From Ancrocorticia sp. (GTDB lineage: Bacteria; Actinomycetota; Actinomycetes; Actinomycetales; Actinomycetaceae), in assembly GCA_022648165.1 (NCBI GenBank), contig JALCLX010000002.1, positions 247,706 to 311,705 on the forward strand: a stretch of 64,000 bases of DNA, in the 5' to 3' direction. This document shows, one piece after another, positions 39,517-49,009 of this stretch. The notes below the pieces were generated by a model. That model worked only from the letters and a program-made list of their open reading frames with translations. It ran no database searches and was not told where the DNA came from. Numbering within the stretch: the stretch's first letter is position 1; each line of letters begins with the position of its first letter. The translations under genes and the position numbers were made by a program.

Positions 39517-40650
39517 ATGGCAACCAGATCTACGAGTGGAGCCGCCAAAAAGACCCACCGTATCGGCTTCGGAAGCACCTGGAGCAGGTGGGACTTCAAA
39601 ATCTCTCCCTACCTGTATATCTCCCCATTCTTCATCGTTTTCATCATCGTTGGATTGTTCCCGATCGTCTACACCGCCATCATTTCTTTCATGGATTGGG
39701 ACATGGTGCGCAATTCGGGTACATTCATCGGCTTAGACCAATACAAGTATGTGCTCGCTCAACCCAAGTTCTGGCTCGCCGTCCGCAATACATTTAGCAT
39801 TTTCTTACTCTCTAGCGTCCCGCAAATCATCGCGGCACTCATCATCGCCGCCTTATTGGATAACAATCTTCGCGCGAAAACATTTTGGCGTATGGGCGTG
39901 CTGGTCCCTTACGTGATGGCGCCCGTGGCCGTTTCATTGATCTTCTCCAACATGTTTGGTGATAAATACGGCCTCATCAACTCAGTTATTTCGGACATCG
40001 GCCTCACCCCAATCGCCTGGCACGTCAGTCCGTTCTTCAGCCACATCGCAATCGCCACAATGGTGAACTTCCGCTGGACGGGCTACAACACACTGATTCT
40101 CTTGGCTGCAATGCAAGCCATCTCCGGCGATCTCTACGAAGCGGCTACGATCGACGGCGCCGGCAAAATCCGTCAATTCTTCTCCATCACGATTCCCAAC
40201 TTGAAGCCCACACTCATCTTTGTGATCATCACGTCCACGATCGGCGGCCTGCAAATCTTTGACGAGCCTCGAATGTACGACCAGACAGGCCAAGGAGGGG
40301 CGAACGCTCAGTGGCTCACGATAACCCTGTATTTGTACAACATTGGATGGGGCGAATGGAATTTCGGCCGCGCAGCGGCAATTGCATGGATCTTGTTCCT
40401 CATGATCCTGTTGATTGGGGTCATCAACCTTCTCATCACCCGCTCAGTGGTGGCAGGCACGGGCGTACGTGACCCGCGCTCGCGCAAAGAGCGCCGCCGT
40501 GCCGCGCGCGAAGCGAAGAACCGTGTCAAGGCAACCCGGGCAGCTGAGCGCAAAGAACGCGCCCTCGCAGCAGCCCATACAGACAGCGGCGGCAGCGAAC
40601 TGGGCAGGGATGCTTTAGTCGGCGCACACGGGGAAGGAGCTTCCAAATGA
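39517..40650 (+). CDS. sugar ABC transporter permease (MalF-like)
   Basis: The track begins at a TTG at 39481; ATG 39517 (MATRSTSGAAKKTHRIGFG) is likely, 377 aa. Six TM helices from about residue 35 (ISPYLYISPFFIVFIIVGLFPIVYTAIISFM). The EAA loop is EAATIDGAGKIRQFFSITIPNLKPTL. A basic, Ala/Arg-rich C-terminal tail of about 70 aa (SRKERRRAAREAKNRVKATRAAERK) is unusual for MalF-like proteins and probably cytoplasmic. It overlaps the next permease by 4 nt. Confidence 0.92.
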   Translation: MATRSTSGAAKKTHRIGFGSTWSRWDFKISPYLYISPFFIVFIIVGLFPIVYTAIISFMDWDMVRNSGTFIGLDQYKYVLAQPKFWLAVRNTFSIFLLSSVPQIIAALIIAALLDNNLRAKTFWRMGVLVPYVMAPVAVSLIFSNMFGDKYGLINSVISDIGLTPIAWHVSPFFSHIAIATMVNFRWTGYNTLILLAAMQAISGDLYEAATIDGAGKIRQFFSITIPNLKPTLIFVIITSTIGGLQIFDEPRMYDQTGQGGANAQWLTITLYLYNIGWGEWNFGRAAAIAWILFLMILLIGVINLLITRSVVAGTGVRDPRSRKERRRAAREAKNRVKATRAAERKERALAAAHTDSGGSELGRDALVGAHGEGASK

Positions 40651-41537
40651 ACAGTCACAAGGCGACAGAAAAAACTGATGGTGTGCAGCCACGCCGCAAG
40701 CGGCGTCACCGTGACTGGGATCGCCCCAGCTGGGTGGTCTATGCGATCCTAGCTGCAATTCTGCTCGGCTTCCTCTTCCCATTCTATTGGTCATTCCTCA
40801 TCGGGTCCAAGGACGCCTACGCGATCCGCGACCCCAACATGTCCTGGATTCCCGGCAGCAACTTCCTAAAAAACGCCGCCTCGGTTGTGAATGACCCGGC
40901 TGTCAATTTCTGGCGTGCGTTGTGGAATTCGATCTACTCCTCCGCGATCATCGCAGCATCTGTTGTTATCTTCTCTACGCTGGCCGGATGGGCGTTCGCC
41001 AAGCTGCACTTCCGCGGCAGCAAGCCACTCCTTGCATTCGTGATCGGTACGATGGCTGTTCCTTCGCAGCTGGGCGTGGTTCCGCTCTATATTTTGTTCG
41101 CTAAGATCGGATGGACGGGCAATATCGGTGCCATCATTATCCCCGCCCTCACGAGCGCATTCGGTGTATTCTGGATGACCCAGTACCTCCAACAAACTGT
41201 TCCAGACGAACTGATTGAGGCTTGTAGGGTGGACGGGGCGTCATCCTTCCGAACGTTCCTCACCGTTGGCGTTCCAGCGGCACGACCTGCCGCATCTATG
41301 CTGGCACTTTTCACATTCGTCTCCGCCTGGAACAACTTCTTCTGGCCCTTCATCGTGTTGGACCGCCAGGATCCAACGCTCCCAGTGGCACTCTCCCTGC
41401 TTCAATCGAATTACTTCGTGGACTACTCAGTAGTGCTGGCCGGCGTGCTTCTGTCCACCATTCCCTTGCTGATCTTGTTCATCTTCACAGGTAAGCAACT
41501 GGTCTCCGGAATTATGCAAGGTGCCGTGAAAGGCTAA
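40647..41537 (+). CDS. sugar ABC transporter permease (MalG-like)
   Basis: A 296 aa permease with six TM helices (VVYAILAAILLGFLFPFYWSFLIGSKD onward) and EAA loop EACRVDGASSFRTFLTVGVPAARPA. Its ATG lies within the stop of the previous permease. With the latter it forms the CUT1 channel; no ATPase gene is in the operon, so the UgpC/MsiK-like protein at 28.6 kb is the likely motor. Followed 3 nt later by the GH1 gene. Confidence 0.93.
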   Translation: MNSHKATEKTDGVQPRRKRRHRDWDRPSWVVYAILAAILLGFLFPFYWSFLIGSKDAYAIRDPNMSWIPGSNFLKNAASVVNDPAVNFWRALWNSIYSSAIIAASVVIFSTLAGWAFAKLHFRGSKPLLAFVIGTMAVPSQLGVVPLYILFAKIGWTGNIGAIIIPALTSAFGVFWMTQYLQQTVPDELIEACRVDGASSFRTFLTVGVPAARPAASMLALFTFVSAWNNFFWPFIVLDRQDPTLPVALSLLQSNYFVDYSVVLAGVLLSTIPLLILFIFTGKQLVSGIMQGAVKG

Positions 41538-41540
41538 ACC

Positions 41541-43043
41541 GTGGCAATCAACACTTCTTTGACCGTGGCGCGATCGTCCGCACGCACATTCCCAGAAGGA
41601 TTCGTGTTCGGCGCCGCCACGGCCGCCTACCAGATCGAAGGAGCGGCCACAGAAGGCGGCCGCCAGCCTTCCATCTGGGACACCTTCTCCAGCCTGCCTG
41701 GTGCAGTATTCAACGGGGATACTGGTGCAATTGCGTGTGATCACTACCATCGTTTCCGCGACGACGTCGCCCTCATGGCCGAACTGGGAATTGATTCGTA
41801 CCGTTTCTCCGTATCATGGGCCCGCGTAGTTCCAGACGGTAAAAACCTCAACCGCGCAGGTTTGGATTTCTATTCCGCGCTTGTCGACGAACTGCTCGCC
41901 CATGGCATCACGCCATGGCTCACGCTGTACCACTGGGACCTCCCCCAAGCATTGGGCGATAAGGGAGGCTGGACAAACCGCGACACAAGCTATCGTTTCC
42001 GCGACTACGCGGCAACAGTATTCGATGCGCTCAAAGACCGCGTCCCCACATGGACCACGCTGAACGAACCTTGGTGCGCATCGTTCGTCAGCTATACCGC
42101 CGGCACACACGCACCTGGGCACTATTCGATGGCGGAAGGCTTACTGGCTAGCCACCATTTGCTGCTTGGCCACGGGCTCGCAGTAGAGGCGATGCGCGAA
42201 AGCGCACACGGGCATTCGTTCGGTCTAACTCTCAATCTCAGCGATTTACATCCAGTCGATCCGGTTTCAGAAGCGGATCGGAATGCCGCGCGAAAGATCG
42301 ACGGCCAACTGAACCGCTGGTTCTTCGATCCGGTCTTCAAAGCCAGCTATCCAGCGGATATTCTTGCCGATTTCCGCGCCTGCGATCCCTGCGCTACAGA
42401 CAAATTCGAGGCTGCCGTCCACCACGGGGATCTCACCACGATTGGCGCCCCTATCGAAACTCTGGGTGTCAATTACTACCAGGGCGACGCCGTCGCTGGA
42501 AATCCGGTTCCCCCTCCGGTATCCAGCGCGGCGCCTATAAGCCGCCCGACGGCGTCGCCCTTCCCCGATCTTTCCGGCGTCTACTTCGCTGACCAACATC
42601 TGCCGCACACCGCAATGAATTGGGATGTAGACCCAGAAGGTTTTACCTCAGCGCTGCTGCGCGTTCATAACGATTACACGGCTCCAAGCCGCACCGCGCT
42701 TTTCGTAACCGAAAACGGGGTTGCGTATAACGACGTCGTTACCGGCACGCCCCCCACCGTCCACGATCCCGAACGCAGCGACTATATTGAACTGCACCTC
42801 GGTGCGCTGCTCGACGCGATCGACGCCGGAGCGGACATCCGCGGATACTTCTACTGGTCGTTGATGGACAACTACGAGTGGAACTGGGGATATTCGCAGC
42901 GATTCGGGATCATCTATGTGGATTTCCTGACCCAACAACGTATCATCAAAGACTCCGGCCGGACCTACCAGCGAGTTATCTCAGAACGGACAATCAATGT
43001 CGCACCACATGCTGGGCGCCAGCTCAGAGAAACCGCCATATGA
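41541..43043 (+). CDS. beta-glucosidase, glycoside hydrolase family 1
   Basis: A 500 aa cytosolic retaining glycosidase, start GTG 41541. N-terminal family signature FPEGFVFGAATAAYQIEGAATEGGRQPSIWDTF. Acid/base E176 in TLNEPWC, nucleophile E391 in FVTENGV, and the sugar-binding W residues in YEWNWGYSQRFGIIYVDF. No signal peptide. It hydrolyses imported beta-glucosides or cellobiose. It is the fourth gene of the LacI-controlled operon. Confidence 0.95.
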   Translation: MAINTSLTVARSSARTFPEGFVFGAATAAYQIEGAATEGGRQPSIWDTFSSLPGAVFNGDTGAIACDHYHRFRDDVALMAELGIDSYRFSVSWARVVPDGKNLNRAGLDFYSALVDELLAHGITPWLTLYHWDLPQALGDKGGWTNRDTSYRFRDYAATVFDALKDRVPTWTTLNEPWCASFVSYTAGTHAPGHYSMAEGLLASHHLLLGHGLAVEAMRESAHGHSFGLTLNLSDLHPVDPVSEADRNAARKIDGQLNRWFFDPVFKASYPADILADFRACDPCATDKFEAAVHHGDLTTIGAPIETLGVNYYQGDAVAGNPVPPPVSSAAPISRPTASPFPDLSGVYFADQHLPHTAMNWDVDPEGFTSALLRVHNDYTAPSRTALFVTENGVAYNDVVTGTPPTVHDPERSDYIELHLGALLDAIDAGADIRGYFYWSLMDNYEWNWGYSQRFGIIYVDFLTQQRIIKDSGRTYQRVISERTINVAPHAGRQLRETAI

Positions 43044-43125
43044 TGCCGGGCAGCACCGCCGCCGCCCACAGCCGATAATGGCTATGTACTTGTGTCCGCA
43101 ACGCGCCAGCCAAAGGAGGTAAACC

Positions 43126-44127
43126 GTGGGAACCCACTCCGCCACACTCGAAGAAGTGGCAACCCTTGCCGGCGTCTCACGGTCCACCGTTTCACGCGTG
43201 ATCAACGGTTCGCCCTCGGTGAGCCCTAATGCCAAGGCAGCCGTTGAAGCGGCCATCCTCAAACTTCATTATGTTCCAAACCACGCGGCCAAATCGCTCG
43301 CTTCAAAACGGGCAGGCGCCGTCACAGCTCTGATTCCCGAAGGAATTGGCAGGTTCTTCCGCGATCCGTTCTTCGGAACGATCCTGAGCGGAATCGAATC
43401 ATATCTGGAATCGACAGACACCACGCTCACAATTCTTATCGCATCGAATGCTACGAAACGCAAAACAGCCGCATACGTGGCCGGAGGAAATGCGGACGGC
43501 GTGCTGGTGCTCTCTCACCACACATCGGACGAGTTCGTAGAAATGCTTGAAGACAAAGTGCCAGTAGTCTATGGCGGCCGCCCGCTTCACGGCGCAGCCA
43601 CCAAATACTTCATCGACACTGACAATGTGGGCGGCGCCCGCATGGCTACCGAATACCTGATCTCGCAGGGAAGAAAACACATCGCCACCGTCAGCGGCCC
43701 GCTAGATATGCCATCCGGTGAAGACAGGTTGGAAGGATTCCTTGCTGCGCTCAAAGACGCCGGCTTAGAACCCGGCCCTATCGAAGCGGGCGACTTCACT
43801 GCTGTCGGTGGCGCGGAAGCCATGGCACGAGTTCTTGAACGCGACAGAAATATTGACGGCATATTCATCGCATCCGATCTCATGGCGCGCGCCGCAATTG
43901 ACGTGATGAAACTTGAGGGGATCGCAGTACCTGAACAAATCGCCGTCGTGGGATTCGACGATTCCGTCATGGCTACCGAAGGCCAACCCCAAATCACCAC
44001 TGTCCGGCAAGATTCCTTTGAACAAGGCCGCCTTATGGCACAAATTCTTATGGAACGCCTTGCTGGCAAGAATCCCGATCACGTCATCACGCTCCCCACC
44101 ACCCTCGTAGTTCGCGAATCGGCGTAG
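43126..44127 (+). CDS. LacI-family transcriptional regulator
   Basis: A 333 aa repressor from GTG 43126 behind AAAGGAGGTAAACC. HTH at the N-terminus: TLEEVATLAGVSRSTVSRVINGSPSVSPNAKAAVEAAILKLHYVPNHAAKSL (hinge). Periplasmic-binding-like ligand domain with IFIASDLMARAAIDVMK and VAVVGFDDSVMA. It is the last gene of the sugar operon, so it is autoregulated, probably acting at the two GGGAGCGCTCCC palindromes upstream of the binding-protein gene. Confidence 0.93.
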   Translation: MGTHSATLEEVATLAGVSRSTVSRVINGSPSVSPNAKAAVEAAILKLHYVPNHAAKSLASKRAGAVTALIPEGIGRFFRDPFFGTILSGIESYLESTDTTLTILIASNATKRKTAAYVAGGNADGVLVLSHHTSDEFVEMLEDKVPVVYGGRPLHGAATKYFIDTDNVGGARMATEYLISQGRKHIATVSGPLDMPSGEDRLEGFLAALKDAGLEPGPIEAGDFTAVGGAEAMARVLERDRNIDGIFIASDLMARAAIDVMKLEGIAVPEQIAVVGFDDSVMATEGQPQITTVRQDSFEQGRLMAQILMERLAGKNPDHVITLPTTLVVRESA

Positions 44128-44167
44128 CGGCTGGGCATTCGGGTGGCAAATACGCAGGCAGCTGCGC

Positions 44168-45172
44168 TTAACCGGCCACGAACTCTACGGAGGCTGCGCC
44201 GTCGTCAACTCTTCTGGCTGCGCCGTCGTCAACTCGTCCATCTACGCCGTGGTTAGCCCTACCGAAACGCTCCTTCATCACCGTGATCGCCTCCGGATTC
44301 GAATCGATCAGAAGGAAGCGGCGGCCAAGTTCTACCGCTGCCGCGCCGGTAGTGCCAGAGCCCGCGAAGAAGTCGAGCACCCAGTCACCAGGGCGCGAAC
44401 TCGCCTCAATGATGCGCCGGAGGATCCCAATTGGCTTTTGAGTAGGATACCCCGTTTTTTCCTTGCCAGTTGGGGAAACGATTGTATGCCACCACACGTC
44501 CGTGGGCAGCTTACCGCGGGCAGCTTTTTCTGGCGTCACGAGGCCAGGGGCCATATAGGGTTCGCGGTCAACGCCTTCGCTGTTGAAGTAGTAGTGCAGC
44601 GGATCTTTAACGTACACCAGAATCGTGTCATGCTTGGCCGGCCACCGCCGCTTGGCGCGAGCGCCATAATCGTAGGCCCAGATAATCTCATTGAGGAAGC
44701 ACTCACGGCCAAAGAGCGCATCCAATGCGACCTTCGCATAATGCGACTCCCGATAATCTAGATGTACGTATAGCGTGCCTGAAGGTGCCAGCAATCGCCA
44801 CGCCTGCTCCAAACGCGGCTCCAAAAAATCCCAATAATCACCAAAAGAATCGTCATAACTGAGCAAGCGGCCTTTCACTTGCTCATAACTCTGCCCTTTG
44901 AAACCCACGCGTGTACCATTTTTTGACCGAGTAATGCGCATCGTCTGGCGGCCCTGCACGCGGCCCGTATTAAACGGCGGATCGATGTAGATCAACTGAA
45001 ATTGGGCATCCGGCAATTTCCGCAAAAGGGGCAGATTATCACCCAAGATCACAGTGTTGGGTGAATCAGGGCTCCACACAGTATCCTTCGATGCCCCAGG
45101 GCCTCGGCTCGCGGAAGTATAGGGTTGAATCACACCTCTTAGGCTATCAAGCCACGTCTTCCCGGATATCAC
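44168..45172 (-). CDS. orphan DNA adenine methyltransferase (beta-class)
   Basis: A 334 aa enzyme from GTG 45172 with GAGGAACGCAGC upstream. Motif IV IYIDPPFNTG (residues 62-70) comes before motif I DFFAGSGTTGAAAVELGRRF (about 270), the beta-class order; DPPF suggests N6-adenine modification. YPTQKPIGILRRIIEASSRPGDWV is motif X. The region between is the presumed target-recognition domain. No restriction endonuclease gene is near, so it is probably a solitary methylase. Its C-terminus holds a short repeated VDDGAA unit (VDGRVDDGAARRVDDGAASVEFVAG). It overlaps the permease gene by 26 nt on the same strand. Confidence 0.9.
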   Translation of the reverse strand: MISGKTWLDSLRGVIQPYTSASRGPGASKDTVWSPDSPNTVILGDNLPLLRKLPDAQFQLIYIDPPFNTGRVQGRQTMRITRSKNGTRVGFKGQSYEQVKGRLLSYDDSFGDYWDFLEPRLEQAWRLLAPSGTLYVHLDYRESHYAKVALDALFGRECFLNEIIWAYDYGARAKRRWPAKHDTILVYVKDPLHYYFNSEGVDREPYMAPGLVTPEKAARGKLPTDVWWHTIVSPTGKEKTGYPTQKPIGILRRIIEASSRPGDWVLDFFAGSGTTGAAAVELGRRFLLIDSNPEAITVMKERFGRANHGVDGRVDDGAARRVDDGAASVEFVAG

Positions 45173-45893
45173 GCTGCGTTCCTCGCTGATCAGCGTTTGC
45201 CTGTGCGATCAGTGCATCAATCGCCTTTGCGCTGTGGTGAGATAACCGAAGGCCTGGTCGCGAAACTTTCACCAATAGCATCAAAACAAAGTCCACAAGC
45301 AGCGCCGTGGCCGTCACCATAATTGCACCCGCAGCTACTTCTCCGTATTTGTAGACGGCCAGACCGTCAAAGATATACCGCCCTAATCCACCCAAATTGA
45401 CATACGCGGCGATCGTAGCTGTTGCTATGACATCCAGAAATGCCGTCCGAAATCCTGAGAGAATGAGCGGGCGGGCATTCGGAAGCTCCACACGAAAGAG
45501 AACCTGCGGCTCAGACATACCCATCGCTCGTGCGCCATCAACGGCAAGAGCATCGACATTGCAAACGCCCGCATAAGTGCCGGCCATCAATGGGGGAATC
45601 CCCAGTATGACGAGAGCCAGCACCGGAGGCAGCAAGCCCAAACCCATCACCAGAACTAAGAAAGTCATGATGCCGAGGCTGGGAAGTGAGCGGACACCGT
45701 TTGCGAGGCCCACTACAAAAGTTTCGCCACGATGTGTGTGCCCGATCATCATTCCAATCGGTACGGCTATTACAGTGGCAATTGCAACGGCTAGTGCCGA
45801 ATAATAAAGATGCTCTACGATTCGGACCGGGATGCCTTCGGGCCCGCTCCAGTTCGTTGGATCAGAAAGAAACGTCACAAGGTCCGCAAACAT
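45147..45893 (-). CDS. OpuC/ProW-type ABC transporter permease
   Basis: A 248 aa permease with about six TM helices (LYYSALAVAIATVIAVPIGMMIGH...). EAA-like loop VDGARAMGMSEPQVLFRVELPNARPLILSGFRTAFLDVIATATIAAYVNLGGLGRYIFDGL, the glycine betaine/choline-type permease signature. It directly abuts the sister permease (stop at 45894). The set has binding protein, ATPase and two permeases, as in osmoprotectant importers. It ends inside the methyltransferase gene. Confidence 0.92.
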   Translation of the reverse strand: MFADLVTFLSDPTNWSGPEGIPVRIVEHLYYSALAVAIATVIAVPIGMMIGHTHRGETFVVGLANGVRSLPSLGIMTFLVLVMGLGLLPPVLALVILGIPPLMAGTYAGVCNVDALAVDGARAMGMSEPQVLFRVELPNARPLILSGFRTAFLDVIATATIAAYVNLGGLGRYIFDGLAVYKYGEVAAGAIMVTATALLVDFVLMLLVKVSRPGLRLSHHSAKAIDALIAQANADQRGTQRDIREDVA

Positions 45894-46634
45894 CTATGCC
45901 TCCAAATTCACCAGGTCGGACACGGCGTCCGCTGCGTTCGCGGCAGGTTCTGCTGCCTCGGAAGGCCGCGCACCGGAGCCTTGCGAGGAGCGCCATGGAG
46001 TCAATGCACGCCCCAAGACTGCAATGATGCGATCAGCAATTGCGGCAAGTATGACGGTGAGGATGATCCCGGTCATGATCTCTTCGGGGAAGTTGCGCTG
46101 GTAACCAGAGGTAAACAGTTGCCCCAACCCTCCGATTCCGATCACAGCTCCCACTGAGACCAGCGAAACGTTGGTAACGACGACGACGCGCACACCTGCG
46201 GTAAGCACCGGAATGACCAGCGGTAGATCGATACGAAGTTTGCGCTGGAGCCTCGAAAAGCCGATCGCCGTTCCAGCGTCGAGCACATCGGCGGGCACAT
46301 TGTCGAGCGATTGGAATACGGAGCGCAGCAGAAGGCACGTAGAGTACAACGACAACGCCACTACTACATTGACGGGTGAAAGTATCTGAGTTCCGATGAT
46401 ACCTGGTATCAACAGAAACAACGCGAGTGATGGAATGGTGTAAATCGCACTCACTACCACCGTAACAACGCTTCGCACTTTCGGTGAATCGTACAGCAAT
46501 AAACCCAGCGGAACCGCAATCGCGAGCCCTACTATGGTAGGAACCACCGCAAGCCAAATATGCTGCACCAGAAGCTCTGAGACGCTACTCCAGTTCTGTA
46601 TGGCCCACAGACCAGGAAGCGAAATGCGCATCAT
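45894..46634 (-). CDS. OpuC/ProW-type ABC transporter permease
   Basis: A 246 aa permease (WLAVVPTIVGLAIAVPLGLLLYDSPKVRSVVTVVVSAIYTIPSLALFLLIPGIIG) with EAA-like DAGTAIGFSRLQRKLRIDLPLVIPVLTAGVRVVVVTNVSLVSVGAVIGIGGLGQLFTSG. It overlaps the ATPase stop by 4 nt and abuts the second permease with no gap. Together the two make a heterodimeric channel in an OpuC-type importer. A C-terminal low-complexity tail (EAAEPAANAADAVSDL) is unconserved. Confidence 0.92.
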   Translation of the reverse strand: MMRISLPGLWAIQNWSSVSELLVQHIWLAVVPTIVGLAIAVPLGLLLYDSPKVRSVVTVVVSAIYTIPSLALFLLIPGIIGTQILSPVNVVVALSLYSTCLLLRSVFQSLDNVPADVLDAGTAIGFSRLQRKLRIDLPLVIPVLTAGVRVVVVTNVSLVSVGAVIGIGGLGQLFTSGYQRNFPEEIMTGIILTVILAAIADRIIAVLGRALTPWRSSQGSGARPSEAAEPAANAADAVSDLVNLEA

Positions 46635-47725
46635 CGGGAACGCTCCGCTTCTACAACATCAATCACGTGCGCAATACTTACCACACCCGTAACTGTTCCT
46701 GAGGCATCTGTCACCACTCCTTGGCCGCATGGTGATGATAGCGCCGAATCGAGCGCCTGCCGCAGCGTTCCATCAGGAGTGAGCTCGGAGCCGACAGGTG
46801 CGAGAACTCTGTGCGCGCGGATGCCAGAACGGAGCGCGATATGGCGTTCTTTATCCAACCAACCAAGAGGCTTACCTTCCGTATCTGTAACGAGCAACCA
46901 GGATTCAGTAGGCGATTGCGTTCGTGCATCCTCAAGCGTGGCAGTTGTTACTGGCTCCACCGCCAAGCGCTCTATCGTGTGGAACGAAAGAGCGCGGTAT
47001 CCGCGATCATGACCAACCAAGTCCGCCACAAAATCGTTTGCCGGATTCGCAAGCACATCCGCTGGTGTTCCATATTGCTGCAGCACACCACCTGTGCCGA
47101 ATACTGCAACTTTGTCACCCAAGAGCACGGCCTCGTCCATATCGTGTGTCACGAAAATAATGGTTTTGTGAAGCTCCGATTGAAGACGGCGCAGTTCCCG
47201 CTGCAGATCACGGCGGACAACCGGATCCACCGCAGAGAAGGGTTCATCCATGAGTAACACTTCAGGATCTGCTGCGAGTGCCCGCGCGACGCCAACGCGT
47301 TGTTGCTGACCCCCTGAGAGACTGGTTGGGTATCTTTTCGCGAGGTCGAGACTGAGCCCAACGCGCTTCATCACGTCAAGCGCCTTCTTGCGCGCTTCTT
47401 TTTTCGATTCACCTCGCAGTAACAGCACAGTTGCGACATTGTCGACAACGGTGCGATGCGGGAGCAACCCTGCGTTCTGAATAACGTATCCAATACCGCG
47501 CCTGAGCTGAACAGGGGATATGGACTTGACATCGGCGCCGTCCACCACGATACGGCCCTCGGTGGGTTCCAACATACGATTCACCATGCGCATGGACGTC
47601 GTTTTGCCGCAGCCGGATGGGCCAACGAACACTGTGAGCGATCCCTTGTCAATCACCAAATTGAGGTGGTCAACCGCGATCGTTCCGTCGGGGAACTGCT
47701 TGGTGACATTATCAAACTCAATCAT
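46631..47725 (-). CDS. OpuC/ProV-type ABC transporter ATPase with CBS domains
   Basis: The track begins at 47824, but ATG 47725 (MIEFDNVTKQFPDGTIAVDHLNL) with AAAGGAGC upstream is the start, 364 aa. Walker A VGPSGCGKTTSMRMVN, signature TSLSGGQQQRVGVARAL, Walker B EVLLMDEPFSAVDP, His in VTHDMDEAV. The C-terminal 110 residues form two CBS-like units, which in OpuA/OpuC sense ionic strength or ligands. The same layout is found in the ergothioneine importer EgtV; sequence alone does not separate the two. Confidence 0.93.
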   Translation of the reverse strand: MIEFDNVTKQFPDGTIAVDHLNLVIDKGSLTVFVGPSGCGKTTSMRMVNRMLEPTEGRIVVDGADVKSISPVQLRRGIGYVIQNAGLLPHRTVVDNVATVLLLRGESKKEARKKALDVMKRVGLSLDLAKRYPTSLSGGQQQRVGVARALAADPEVLLMDEPFSAVDPVVRRDLQRELRRLQSELHKTIIFVTHDMDEAVLLGDKVAVFGTGGVLQQYGTPADVLANPANDFVADLVGHDRGYRALSFHTIERLAVEPVTTATLEDARTQSPTESWLLVTDTEGKPLGWLDKERHIALRSGIRAHRVLAPVGSELTPDGTLRQALDSALSSPCGQGVVTDASGTVTGVVSIAHVIDVVEAERSR

Positions 47726-47792
47726 CGGATGCTCCTTTGTGACGCCCAGTGAGTGGCAATTTCCCACTCGCCTCAGGCCAGCATTGTTGGAG

Positions 47793-47829
47793 GTGGTGTG
47801 GAGCCCCGATCCGGAGGGCTCCACACCAC
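47793..47829 (-). terminator. attenuating hairpin between binding-protein and ATPase genes
   Basis: A 14 bp perfect stem GTGGTGTGGAGCCC / GGGCTCCACACCAC with a 9 nt loop, 5 nt beyond the binding-protein stop and without a T tract. Parallels the hairpin in the sugar operon. Confidence 0.78.
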
Positions 47830-47834
47830 TCGTC

Positions 47835-48773
47835 TTAGTTATTAATCAGCCCCTTATCTTCGAGCCATTGCTCCGCAGCAGCTTTGGGCTCCATCTTGGC
47901 GTCGCCACTCACTTCAGCGTTGATGGAAAGAAGATCATCGGTGGTGAGCTCCGCGGACACCTTATTGAGAACCTCCAAGGCAGCGCTATCGACGGCGCCT
48001 TCGCGGAATATAGGAACCACGTTTTGTGCTGGGAAATTATTCTTCGGGTCTTCGAGTACGACGAAATTGTTCGCCGGAATATCGGGACTTGTTGTGTAGA
48101 TATTTGCGGCTTTTACCGTGCCATCGACAAGGGCAGCTACCGTGGCCGGCCCGCCGCCGTCTGCGATCGCGACGTAGTTAGAGGGCACCACGCCATAGTT
48201 CGCTTTGAGCCCTGGGAGTCCCACTGCGCGTTCTTTGAATTCTGGCGTTCCGCCGAACGTGAGTTCGTCGTTATGGGCGGCCAAATCGCCAATTTCCTTG
48301 AGATTCCACTCTTTGGCCGTTTGTTCTGTGACCACGATTGAATCCTTGTCCTCGGCCGGTGCCGGCGTGCCCATAGCGAGGCCTTTCGCCTTGAGCGCAG
48401 CTGGCAATGCGGCATCGACATCGTCTGCAGCCGTCGCGGTAGCAGAACTGTCAAGGTAGGAAAGGAGGTTCCCGGTGTAGTCAGGAATTAGGTCGATCGA
48501 TGAGTCTTCAAGCGCTGGGATATAGACCTCGCGGGAACCAATATTGAACTTCTCTTTGACGTCGTAACCCGCATCCCGCAACGCAATAGCGTAGATGTTA
48601 GCGAGGATCTCGGATTCGGTAAAGTTAGCCGATCCCACCGTGATTGTCGACGACGAATCAGAGGAACCGGAAGTCTGGTCGCTACCGGATACACCGGGTG
48701 AGGAGCATGCTGAAAGAGCTACGGATGTGATAGCGATAGTAGCCACCGCAGCGAAGGGTCGAAAGCGTCGCAT
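47835..48773 (-). CDS. OpuC/OsmF-type substrate-binding lipoprotein
   Basis: A 312 aa lipoprotein (MRRFRPFAAVATIAITSVALSACSSPG, lipobox ALSAC) with the OpuAC/OsmF fold: ITVGSANFTESEILANIYAIALRDAGYDVKEKFNIGSREVYIPALEDSSIDLIPDYTGNLL. GGAG lies before ATG 48773. Family ligands are quaternary ammonium compounds (betaine, choline, carnitine), and OpuC-like EgtU binds ergothioneine, a trimethylated betaine of histidine. The importer sits directly downstream of the ergothioneine-type catabolic cluster, so ergothioneine is a real candidate ligand (inference). Confidence 0.9.
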   Translation of the reverse strand: MRRFRPFAAVATIAITSVALSACSSPGVSGSDQTSGSSDSSSTITVGSANFTESEILANIYAIALRDAGYDVKEKFNIGSREVYIPALEDSSIDLIPDYTGNLLSYLDSSATATAADDVDAALPAALKAKGLAMGTPAPAEDKDSIVVTEQTAKEWNLKEIGDLAAHNDELTFGGTPEFKERAVGLPGLKANYGVVPSNYVAIADGGGPATVAALVDGTVKAANIYTTSPDIPANNFVVLEDPKNNFPAQNVVPIFREGAVDSAALEVLNKVSAELTTDDLLSINAEVSGDAKMEPKAAAEQWLEDKGLINN

Positions 48774-49009
48774 TTTATGTCTCCAAAGACTCGATGATGT
48801 GGGACTTATGTTCTCAACGGGGTGATTCTGTCGTTTCTACCCGTCTTGCGGCTCATGCTAATCACGTGACCTCTGCCCGCTATAACTCCTTCCCGCGCCA
48901 TGAGAATGCTCGCCCCGTGATATGAAGAACGTGTTTTCGGAATGTTTCCAACGCTTAACGACGCCCATGCACACGGGCCGTTGCGCACCCTGGTAGGCGC
49001 CAGATATAA

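Noticed and set aside
44168-45172. Complete restriction-modification system
   Set aside because: No endonuclease or specificity gene is adjacent; only a methylase is present.
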